Assembly (NCBI GenBank): GCA_021151805.1
Contig: JAGKWN010000019.1
Location: 1 to 64,000 of the forward strand
Direction of reading: 5' to 3'
Origin: Cytophagaceae bacterium
GTDB lineage: Bacteria; Bacteroidota; Bacteroidia; Cytophagales; Cytophagaceae
Length of the DNA stretch: 64,000 bases
The first letter of the stretch is position 1. Every line of letters starts with the position of its first letter. Under the pieces are notes generated by a model that was not told where the DNA came from, did not search any database, and saw nothing but the letters and a program-made list of their open reading frames with translations. The position numbers and the translations under genes are program-made. Positions 25,192-32,569 of the stretch are shown in pieces.

Positions 25192-26430
25192 TCACAAGTT
25201 TTTTGCGGCAGCAATTTCTTTTTTAAGATTTGGCAGAAAGCCTGCAACAAGTCCCAACAAAGGAAGTACAGAAGCGATACAGAATGCGAAATCAATAGAT
25301 GTCTTGTCTGCTACATACCCAAGAATTGCTGAACCGATTCCACCCATGCCAAAAGCAAGTCCGAAGAATAGTCCCGATACCATACCTATTTTACCCGGCA
25401 TTAATTCCTGTGCATATACTAATATAACCGAGAACGCTGAAGACAGAATCAATCCTACAAGCACACACAATACACCTGACCAGAACAAATTGGCGTAAGG
25501 CAACAACAAGGCAAATGGAGCGGTACCTAAAATTGAAAACCAGATCACATGTTTTCTATTGAATCGATCACTGATTGGTCCGCCTAAGAACGTACCAATA
25601 GCCATAGATACAAGAAAGATAAACAGATAAAATTGTGATTGCTCTACTGTTAAATCAAAAGTGTTTTTCAGATAAAAGGTATAATAACTTGTGATGCTTG
25701 ATACATATACAAATTTTGAAAAGATCAATACAATCAAAATCGTTAAGGCACCAATCACTTTATTTCTTGACAAGTTGTGCATATCAGCAGCAGCTGCTTT
25801 CTTTTTACTTCGGTTCGATAAATAATTTTTATACCAGATCGATACGCGCGACTGTATAATAATTGCCAGTACAGCAAAGGCTGTTAAATAAATAATTCCC
25901 TCCTGCCCTTTGGGTACAATCAACCAGGCAACAACCAGCGGTGCGATGGCACTCCCTGTATTGCCGCCAATCTGGAAGATGGATTGTGCAAGCCCTCTTT
26001 TCTTCGATCCGCCCGATGCCATGTAAGCCACCCGTGACGATTCCGGATGCAGCACCGCTGAGCCAATGCCGACGATACATACAGAAACAAGAATCATATA
26101 AAAGTTTGCCGCGTAAGCCAGAGAAATAATACCTACCAATGTAAAGCACATACCAAGCGGTAGTGAATAAGGTTTTGGTTTTACGTCGGTATATAAACCA
26201 ATGACTGGCTGAAGGAAAGATGCTGTCAGGTTAAGCACAAATGTGATCAGACCAATTTCTGTATACGATAAATTCAAGGTCTTTTTAAAGACCGGATACA
26301 TCATCGGAATAGCCTGCTGAATAAGGTCATTCAATAAGTGTGCTGCACTGATGGCAAAAAGAATCGGATACACGGTTGCTTGTATGGTTTGACTTACCTC
26401 CCGTTCTGCTACCTCATTTTCATTTTTCAT
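25192..26430 (-). CDS. MFS transporter, fosmidomycin-resistance (Fsr)-like
   Basis: A 412-residue, 12-helix carrier. Fsr-like signatures: AHLLNDLIQQAIPMMYPVFK, GIGSAVLHPESSRVAYMASG and KKRGLAQSIFQIGGNTGSAI. This family includes exporters of fosmidomycin and carriers of sugar acids; the substrate here is unknown. A palindrome TCATCTGATGA lies 32-42 bases upstream of its ATG (26430), and the same site overlaps the leader of the FadR-type regulator just upstream, so the regulator very probably controls this gene. An inducing carboxylate is therefore more likely than a drug. Confidence 0.88.
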   Translation of the reverse strand: MKNENEVAEREVSQTIQATVYPILFAISAAHLLNDLIQQAIPMMYPVFKKTLNLSYTEIGLITFVLNLTASFLQPVIGLYTDVKPKPYSLPLGMCFTLVGIISLAYAANFYMILVSVCIVGIGSAVLHPESSRVAYMASGGSKKRGLAQSIFQIGGNTGSAIAPLVVAWLIVPKGQEGIIYLTAFAVLAIIIQSRVSIWYKNYLSNRSKKKAAAADMHNLSRNKVIGALTILIVLIFSKFVYVSSITSYYTFYLKNTFDLTVEQSQFYLFIFLVSMAIGTFLGGPISDRFNRKHVIWFSILGTAPFALLLPYANLFWSGVLCVLVGLILSSAFSVILVYAQELMPGKIGMVSGLFFGLAFGMGGIGSAILGYVADKTSIDFAFCIASVLPLLGLVAGFLPNLKKEIAAAKNL

Positions 26431-26459
26431 AACATATTTATTTTAATCTTAATTCATCC

Positions 26460-26472
26460 TATCATCTGATGA
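26460..26472. promoter_or_regulatory. Predicted GntR/FadR operator upstream of the MFS gene
   Basis: TATCATCTGATGA, containing the perfect palindrome TCATC-T-GATGA. An identical 13-mer occurs in front of the regulator gene (27159-27171). Odd-length palindromes of this shape (TCATCNGATGA) are known for FadR-subfamily repressors such as Bacillus LutR, as I recall them. Confidence 0.65.
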
Positions 26473-26487
26473 CTTGCTACAAATTTT

Positions 26488-27156
26488 TTAATCCAATTCC
26501 AGGATTTGATTCATATAATCCGCTGCCTTTTTAGGATTTCTGTCGGCGATCGCTTCGCAAAGTTTCTCATGTAAGGCTTGCGAACGCATATATGCCTTGG
26601 TATCCGGATACTCCTTCTGGAAATAGTCGCTGATCACTTTGGCAAAGGTTTTAAAAAGATCCATCAGTACCATGTTTTTTGATGCCTCTGCAATCACTAT
26701 GTGAAAGGCAATATCAGCTTCGAGGCACTCCTGTTGTTGCTGACTTTCAATGGCCTTTTTCCGTTGATTCAGCAATGTCCGCATTTGCTTTACTTCTTTC
26801 TCCGTTCGGTTTTCTGCCGCTTTCTGAACCATGGTAATTTCCAGCATATGCCGTACTTCATTCAGTTCCTTGGTATTTGCCCGTCGCAACCGTTGATGCA
26901 ATGGTTCTGTAACAACCGAAGCATCCGCTACAAAAGTTCCTTTCCCCTGCTGCACACTCACCAAGCCTGCATTTGCCAGAATCCGGACCGATTCACGTAT
27001 GGTCGAACGACCAACACCAAAACGTTCCATCAATTCAGGCTCCGTAGGGATCTTATCTCCTTTTTTATATTCCCCCGACGAAATAAGCTGTTGCAGCTTA
27101 GCAGCTACCTGGTCTGCCAACTTTACGACTTCTATTTTTTCGGAAGGGAAATTCAT
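26488..27156 (-). CDS. FadR/GntR-family transcriptional regulator
   Basis: A 222-residue regulator with an N-terminal winged helix (KKGDKIPTEPELMERFGVGR, then STIRESVRILANAGLVSVQQ, GKGTFV) and a C-terminal all-helical FCD domain holding the conserved Asp/His metal-ligand pattern around LEADIAFHIVIAEAS and RSQALHEKLCEAI. Such proteins bind small carboxylates such as lactate, gluconate or hexuronates. It is upstream of, and in line with, the Fsr-like MFS gene, with a TCATCTGATGA site in front of each. Autoregulation plus control of the transporter is the simplest reading. Confidence 0.92.
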   Translation of the reverse strand: MNFPSEKIEVVKLADQVAAKLQQLISSGEYKKGDKIPTEPELMERFGVGRSTIRESVRILANAGLVSVQQGKGTFVADASVVTEPLHQRLRRANTKELNEVRHMLEITMVQKAAENRTEKEVKQMRTLLNQRKKAIESQQQQECLEADIAFHIVIAEASKNMVLMDLFKTFAKVISDYFQKEYPDTKAYMRSQALHEKLCEAIADRNPKKAADYMNQILELD

Positions 27157-27158
27157 AA

Positions 27159-27171
27159 TATCATCTGATGA
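27159..27171. promoter_or_regulatory. Predicted autoregulatory operator of the FadR/GntR gene
   Basis: A second exact copy of TATCATCTGATGA, starting three bases upstream of the regulator ATG (27156). Binding here would block transcription or early elongation of its own gene. Confidence 0.65.
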
Positions 27172-27296
27172 ATTTCAAATGTAGAAGATTATTGGATTCG
27201 TTCCAAATTATTTCTTTCAATTCATTGAATATCCACTAATAAACAGCTTACATCCCCGGATTCGTAAAATTTCACATTCCTTTGTATCTTTACAGA

Positions 27297-27316
27297 ACCT
27301 CTTTGACAAAAGAGGT
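27297..27316 (+). promoter_or_regulatory. Hairpin in the nfu-like leader
   Basis: An 8-bp perfect stem ACCTCTTT/AAAGAGGT (27297-27304 with 27309-27316) and loop GACA, 29 bases before the ATG at 27345. A promoter-like TATCTTTA at 27286-27293 would place the hairpin at the very 5' end of the transcript. No T tract follows. Confidence 0.4.
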
Positions 27317-27344
27317 GTTTACTACACGTAAAGAATTGAATCTC

Positions 27345-27926
27345 ATGGAAAATAAAAAAATAGCTGTAGAAATCTATACAGAAGCTACACCCAACCCGAA
27401 TACATTAAAATTTATCACTGATAAAACGTTGGTAGAAGAAGGCAGCATTGACTTTCCCTCTCCGTCTTCTGCAGAATCTTGTCCGCTGGTACTTGACCTG
27501 TTCCGTTTTAATTTCGTAAAACGGGTATTCATGGCTGCCAATTTTGTTACCGTTACAAAGTCTGAGAACATCGAATGGCAGGAAGTAAGTGCGATGATCA
27601 AATCGGTGATTAAAGGCTATATCGAAGAGGGAAAACCCCTATTCAAAGAAATGCCTAAATCAGTTTCCAGCACTGCTCCTGTAGAAGGAGAACCGGAAGT
27701 GATTACAAAAATAAAAGTGGTTCTGGATGAATATATCCGCCCCGCTGTTGAACAGGACGGTGGTGCCATAAACTTTGAATCTTTCACTGATGGTGTTGTA
27801 AAAGTACAGCTGCAAGGATCGTGCAGTGGTTGTCCTTCTTCTACAGTTACATTAAAATCCGGTATCGAAAATTTATTAAAGCGTATGGTACCTGAAGTAA
27901 CAGAAGTTGTTGCTGAAGGGGTTTAA
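27345..27926 (+). CDS. NifU-family Fe-S cluster scaffold/carrier (Nfu type)
   Basis: Starting at ATG 27345 (a TTG at 27282 lies upstream of the leader hairpin and is rejected), the 193-residue protein has an N-terminal Nfu_N domain (ATPNPNTLKFITDKTL, FRFNFVKRVFMAANFVTVT) and a C-terminal NifU-like domain with the cluster-binding CSGCPSS inside VQLQGSCSGCPSSTVTLKSG. Nfu proteins carry [4Fe-4S] clusters from the scaffold to target enzymes. It stands alone, with a 27-bp bidirectional terminator directly after. Confidence 0.93.
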   Translation: MENKKIAVEIYTEATPNPNTLKFITDKTLVEEGSIDFPSPSSAESCPLVLDLFRFNFVKRVFMAANFVTVTKSENIEWQEVSAMIKSVIKGYIEEGKPLFKEMPKSVSSTAPVEGEPEVITKIKVVLDEYIRPAVEQDGGAINFESFTDGVVKVQLQGSCSGCPSSTVTLKSGIENLLKRMVPEVTEVVAEGV

Positions 27927-27933
27927 CAATATA

Positions 27934-27993
27934 CCCTCATACATAAAAAAGCATCCATGAATTTCTCATGGATGCTTTTTTTATGTATGAGGG
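27934..27993. terminator. Long bidirectional terminator
   Basis: A stem of about 27 bp (27934-27960 with 27966-27993, one bulged T) closing a five-base loop, with A-run and T-run inside the stem serving as T tracts in both directions. It separates the convergent nfu-like gene and the secreted-protein gene at 28004. Confidence 0.85.
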
Positions 27994-28003
27994 ACTTGGT
28001 ATT

Positions 28004-28528
28004 TTATACTTCTTCTGTATAAGTTTTAGGTAATGCCATAATCGAACCTGTTTTTCTGTTAAAATACATTGCACCCGTTCTTTTTTGTGGTGCTGCAGGT
28101 TTAGAAATAGTTGTATCAGGCTTAACTATTTTTTTAGTACTGTCATCTGCAAATACCAGTAAGTATGAAGATGTGCCGTAATAGCCTGTTGTATTCTTAC
28201 TGTCAGATTTAATTGTATCTGACTTCACTTTTGCTTTTGATGAGTCCGTTGGTGTCTCTGTAAATAAAGCATACGCTGCTGATTTTTTTACAGAACCTGT
28301 TTTAAGTGTATCGGGCTTAGGTGCCACAGGTTTCTGCTCAGGCTTCACTTTTTTCGTGCTGTCATCTTCGGCATATGTCAGCATCATTTCTGCTGAAGAA
28401 ACAGCACCAGTCAATTTTGTTTTAATAGTGTCTTTAATAACCTGAGGTTTAGCTATTGTATCTTTTTGTGCGAAAGTCATGAAAGATACTGCTGCCATTG
28501 CAATTGAAGTAATTACTATTTTTTTCAT
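28004..28528 (-). CDS. Secreted low-complexity protein with internal repeats
   Basis: I choose ATG 28528 (MKKIVITSIAMAAVSFMTFAQ), which gives a perfect signal peptide; an ATG at 28558 is also in frame. The mature 150 residues are rich in Lys, Thr, Pro and Asp. Three related segments recur: MLTYAEDDSTKKVKPE, YALFTETPTDSSKAKVKSDT and YLLVFADDSTKKIVKPDT, each a short hydrophobic strand followed by a DDSTKK-type charged linker. A fourth, AMYFNRKTG, may end the series. I know no family; it looks like a periplasmic or cell-wall-interacting linker protein. Confidence 0.7.
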   Translation of the reverse strand: MKKIVITSIAMAAVSFMTFAQKDTIAKPQVIKDTIKTKLTGAVSSAEMMLTYAEDDSTKKVKPEQKPVAPKPDTLKTGSVKKSAAYALFTETPTDSSKAKVKSDTIKSDSKNTTGYYGTSSYLLVFADDSTKKIVKPDTTISKPAAPQKRTGAMYFNRKTGSIMALPKTYTEEV

Positions 28529-28728
28529 AATTAAAATAAGTTGATTTGTAATATTCAATTATCATAAACGTGCCAAACTTTTAATATTCTTTAAATCAAT
28601 ATCTTATTATTTTGATCAAATTATTTATTGTAGAATAATTCTACAACTGCTGGGGAACACTTCTACAACAGTCTTATCCATGCATAATATAATCTCATCT
28701 CACTGCGTAATAATGCTTAACTTATAGT

Positions 28729-31134
28729 ATGGAATGGAGGGAAAATCAAGTACAAATCAAACTTACATTACTCGTTGTTATTGGTATACTCGGCATTATT
28801 ACCATCTGCATTTTTACAAACAAAGCCTTCCAATCATTACGCGAAACAGTAGGCGAGTTTCATTACCCGGACCAGAAAATAAGAACCTTAAATAGTCTTC
28901 TTGATCAGACTAATAATTCTGACCAGTATTTACGATTGTATGCAATCACAAAAAAATCTGCCTATTTAAAAAAATACGATGAGTCGCTTGATAGCATAAA
29001 CAAACTCTTTACATCGTATAGGAAATATACTAAAGCAGATACTTTTAAAAACAATCAGATTGACACCATACAAATGTGGTGGAATAATAAAGTAAAGGAC
29101 AATAAAACATTACTGAAGCTAAACAGCGACAAACCCGACATCCTGGTCATCGGAAAATTGCTGGACGATTCAAAAGACACAACCCTTTTCTCAACACAGA
29201 TCAATAATGAAAAAACAATTCGCGACTCACTCGTGATTGTAAAAAAAATTCCATTCAACCAGGAACAAAAAACCGGAGTGCTTCATAAAGTCAAAAGACT
29301 ATTTGAAAAAAAAGATGATGAATTCGTCCTGGATTCATCGGACATGGATATTCAATTGTTTTCTTATACCTATAAAAAGCAGGATACAACCATCACAGAT
29401 ACGCTCGTCAAAATAGATCCATATAATAAAGCTGTTACAACGACTGTAAAAAATGTACTCCAGGAACGTATGGTGTATGATACAATCATCAATCTTAAAC
29501 GTCTTTCGATCATTGAGAAGGATTTTATTATCCGCAACCGGATTGACAAACAGATTAAAATCATTCAGAAACAGGAGCAGGCCGATGCAGAAAATAATAT
29601 TGCAGAGATCCAGAACATCAGTACGAAAGCAATTAATAAAATCTTTATTGTTTTCATCATCATCCTATTTACATGTTTATGTTTATATGGATTACTTGTC
29701 TTAGATACCTACAGGATTAAACGCTATGAACAAAACCTGATCAGAGAAAAACAAAACTACCAGGACCTTGCTAATAATAGATCTGATTTCTTGTCTATGA
29801 TGGCACACGAGTTACGAACCCCGTTGCAATCCATTATTGGATTTTCAGATTTGCTCCATAATCCTAAGAATAAAGTAGCAAACAAAGCGTCACACTACAG
29901 TGAAATCATAAAAAAGTCATCTTCACATCTCCTTCAAACGATCAATCTGTTGTTAGACCGAAGTAAAATTGATGCGGGAAAAATTGAGCTGGAGCATGTT
30001 TCCTTTAACCTATCCGAATGCCTGTATGAAGTATTTGAAAGCCTCAGCATCCAGGCAAGTGAAAAGCCTTTTTTATATACCATTGATTCAAACATTCCGG
30101 ACCATTTAATTGTCAATGGCGACTCATTCAGACTTAAACAGGTATTATATAATTTATTAAGCAACGCCATAAAATTTACCAATCAGGGCAAAGTATCTCT
30201 CACCTGCAGACTAATACATGACCAGAAAGATTCTGTGCGCGTGAATTTTAAAATCGCTGATACCGGCATAGGAATACCGAAAGAAAAAATTAAAAAACTG
30301 TTTGAAAAATATGAACAGTTGGACAAATCTACTGTTAGGCTATTTGGTGGTACAGGCTTGGGCCTGGTCATTACAAAAAAAATTCTTGAACTCTTCCATT
30401 CTTATTTAACTGTACAAAGCAATGAAAATACAGGTACTACATTTTTATTTAACCTAACCTTCGAGAAAAGTAAAGCTCTGGTACCCATTTCATCGGCAGA
30501 GTTGGTTCATAGCCATGCCTCTTTATTGATTATTGATGATGACAATTACAGTTTGTTGTATGCCTATCAATTAATTCATAAATTTTTTGAATCCGTATAT
30601 ATAGCAAGTTCTATCGCCGATGGATTACAAATTATTGAGCACAACAAACCTCATATTATTTTATGCGACCTACATGTAAATAATATACTTGGAACAACTC
30701 TACTGGATTACATAGAAGAAAAAACAAAAATAATTTTCACAAGTGCGGATCATGATTATCTGGCAAAACTAAAAAAACAGAACTTCTACATTCTTCCCAA
30801 ACCTTTTACCGGTGAAGACTTGATAACTGCTTTAAACAGTCTTGACATTTCAATTCCATTAAAGAACAACACCTCAATATCTGATACCATACATATACAA
30901 TCGCTGCTTGAAAAAATTGCCTTGATTGAACAAGCCCTTAACGAAAATAATATACAATCCATTTTATATTACCTGCATCAATTGAAAACCACACTCGGTT
31001 ATTTAAACAATTGGGAAGAAGTTAAGATCATACAAAAAGAAGAATCTGCTTATGTTTTACACATGAAGGCAGATATACTTAAAAAATCAATTGCAACGAT
31101 GCTTCCGGGATTAAAAGATCTCTATTCGAGATGA
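28729..31134 (+). CDS. Hybrid sensor histidine kinase (HisKA-HATPase-REC-HPt-like)
   Basis: An 801-residue membrane sensor. Helix 1 at residues 11-30, a periplasmic region of about 270 residues, and helix 2 at about 305-325 (KIFIVFIIILFTCLCLYGLL). Then HisKA with His360 in MMAHELRTPLQSIIGFSDLL, HATPase boxes NLLSNAIKFT, DTGIGIP and GGTGLGLVITK, a receiver domain with Asp647 in ILCDLHV, and a C-terminal segment YLHQLKTTLGYLN with His750, resembling an HPt acceptor. A full internal phosphorelay is thus possible. Its end overlaps the convergent NtrC-type regulator gene by 13 bases, the likely partner by position. Confidence 0.92.
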   Translation: MEWRENQVQIKLTLLVVIGILGIITICIFTNKAFQSLRETVGEFHYPDQKIRTLNSLLDQTNNSDQYLRLYAITKKSAYLKKYDESLDSINKLFTSYRKYTKADTFKNNQIDTIQMWWNNKVKDNKTLLKLNSDKPDILVIGKLLDDSKDTTLFSTQINNEKTIRDSLVIVKKIPFNQEQKTGVLHKVKRLFEKKDDEFVLDSSDMDIQLFSYTYKKQDTTITDTLVKIDPYNKAVTTTVKNVLQERMVYDTIINLKRLSIIEKDFIIRNRIDKQIKIIQKQEQADAENNIAEIQNISTKAINKIFIVFIIILFTCLCLYGLLVLDTYRIKRYEQNLIREKQNYQDLANNRSDFLSMMAHELRTPLQSIIGFSDLLHNPKNKVANKASHYSEIIKKSSSHLLQTINLLLDRSKIDAGKIELEHVSFNLSECLYEVFESLSIQASEKPFLYTIDSNIPDHLIVNGDSFRLKQVLYNLLSNAIKFTNQGKVSLTCRLIHDQKDSVRVNFKIADTGIGIPKEKIKKLFEKYEQLDKSTVRLFGGTGLGLVITKKILELFHSYLTVQSNENTGTTFLFNLTFEKSKALVPISSAELVHSHASLLIIDDDNYSLLYAYQLIHKFFESVYIASSIADGLQIIEHNKPHIILCDLHVNNILGTTLLDYIEEKTKIIFTSADHDYLAKLKKQNFYILPKPFTGEDLITALNSLDISIPLKNNTSISDTIHIQSLLEKIALIEQALNENNIQSILYYLHQLKTTLGYLNNWEEVKIIQKEESAYVLHMKADILKKSIATMLPGLKDLYSR

Positions 31135-32432
31135 TAAATTTTCAATTTATTATACAAAGTTTTGCGATCAATATTCAAAAGACGCGCAGCTTCACTTTTA
31201 TTATTACCGGTTTGTTTCAAAGCTTTTATGATTGATTCCTTTTCCTGTTGTTCCTGTAATAATTTAAGATCAATCGTATTTATTCTTTCGGCATTCTGAT
31301 GCATAATTTCCGCAGGCAATGCATCAGATTCGATCATCTCTCCCCGTGTTAATAATACAGCCCTCCGGATTATATTTTTCAACTCCCGAATATTCCCGGG
31401 GAATGAATAAGCTGCTAAAATTCTTTCGACCTCTAAACTGATTCCTTTAACATTCTTATTAAATTCCTGATTTGATTTGCTGATAAAATGTTTTACCAGT
31501 TCATGCAGATCTTCGGCGCGCTCTCTTAGTGCAGGAATATGAATTTTGAATTCATTTAAACGGTGATAGAGATCTTCCCTGAATTTTTCTTTTTGGACAG
31601 ATGAAATAATTTCTTCATTTGTAGCGGCAAGCAGTCGTACATTTAAAGTGATCTCTTTATTTGCACCTACGCGTTTTACTTTTTTTTCCTGCAGTACACG
31701 AAGAAGTTTAATCTGATTTTCATAAGTCAGGTTCCCTAATTCATCCAAAAACAAAGTGCCGCCATTGGCGGTTTCAAGCAGGCCGGCTTTATCAGTAACA
31801 GCACCCGTAAAAGCGCCCTTCACATGCCCGAAAAATTCACTTGGAAACAACTCTTCAGAAATAGAACCGCAATCAACCGCAACAAAGGCTGCTTGTTTGC
31901 GATCGCTCTTACTGTGGATGTATTTGGCCAGTTCTTCTTTACCCGTACCACTTTCACCCGTGATCAATACAGATAGCATGGTTGGTCCAACAAGTGCTGC
32001 ATGCTCAAGAACAGATTTAAATTGAGTATTTTTTCCTTTTACAAAATTTTCACTCTTCGTTTCCTGATCTTTTTTCTCCTGAACAGGGCTTTTAAGTAAG
32101 CTCAGTAACTCTTCGGGATTGATTGGTTTCGTGAGATAATCTTTTGCCCCCGATTTAATAGCCGCAACGGCAGATCGAACGTCATCATAAAAAGTCATCA
32201 TGATCACAACAATCTGGGGATATGCTTTTTTAATCTGCTGAAGAATATCAATACCATTGCTATCCGGCAAACGCAGGTCCAGCAAAACATATTTTATCGG
32301 ATGAACAGAAAGCAGTTCTATACCCTGTTTGCCTTTTTCGGTGGCGTATACTTCGAAATTTTTTTTCTGAAGGAATTTTTCTAGAATTGACCGTAGGGCA
32401 AAGTCATCTTCTATGATCAGTATTTTTTCCAA
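31122..32432 (-). CDS. Sigma-54-dependent response regulator (NtrC family)
   Basis: A 436-residue activator: receiver domain with Asp52 in YVLLDLRLPDSNGID, AAA+ domain with Walker A GESGTGKE, the sigma-54-contacting GAFTGA loop and Walker B GGTLFLDELG, and a Fis-type helix-turn-helix at the C-terminus (NNKSEAARLLNIDRKTLYNK). It should activate RpoN promoters when phosphorylated, most likely by the hybrid kinase that faces it. The start codon appears to be TTG. I did not find a convincing TGGCAC-N5-TTGC promoter in the window, so its targets are probably elsewhere. Confidence 0.93.
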   Translation of the reverse strand: MEKILIIEDDFALRSILEKFLQKKNFEVYATEKGKQGIELLSVHPIKYVLLDLRLPDSNGIDILQQIKKAYPQIVVIMMTFYDDVRSAVAAIKSGAKDYLTKPINPEELLSLLKSPVQEKKDQETKSENFVKGKNTQFKSVLEHAALVGPTMLSVLITGESGTGKEELAKYIHSKSDRKQAAFVAVDCGSISEELFPSEFFGHVKGAFTGAVTDKAGLLETANGGTLFLDELGNLTYENQIKLLRVLQEKKVKRVGANKEITLNVRLLAATNEEIISSVQKEKFREDLYHRLNEFKIHIPALRERAEDLHELVKHFISKSNQEFNKNVKGISLEVERILAAYSFPGNIRELKNIIRRAVLLTRGEMIESDALPAEIMHQNAERINTIDLKLLQEQQEKESIIKALKQTGNNKSEAARLLNIDRKTLYNKLKIYHLE

Positions 32433-32502
32433 AATTCAAACTTGCGTCAACACTATTGTTCTATATACAATATATTGAAATTTGGAGAGAAATACCAGTC
32501 TA

Positions 32503-32541
32503 TTATTGTTTGAGTATGATGTATGCTACCTCAAACAATAA
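32503..32541. repeat. 12-bp inverted repeat in the spacer
   Basis: TTATTGTTTGAG (32503-32514) and CTCAAACAATAA (32530-32541), perfect, with a 15-base loop. It lies between the beta-propeller gene end and the response-regulator start, both minus strand. There is no T tract, so it is either a factor-assisted terminator or an operator for the regulator gene. Confidence 0.6.
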
Positions 32542-32569
32542 CAGACCAATATATAAATGCAGTTAAAAA

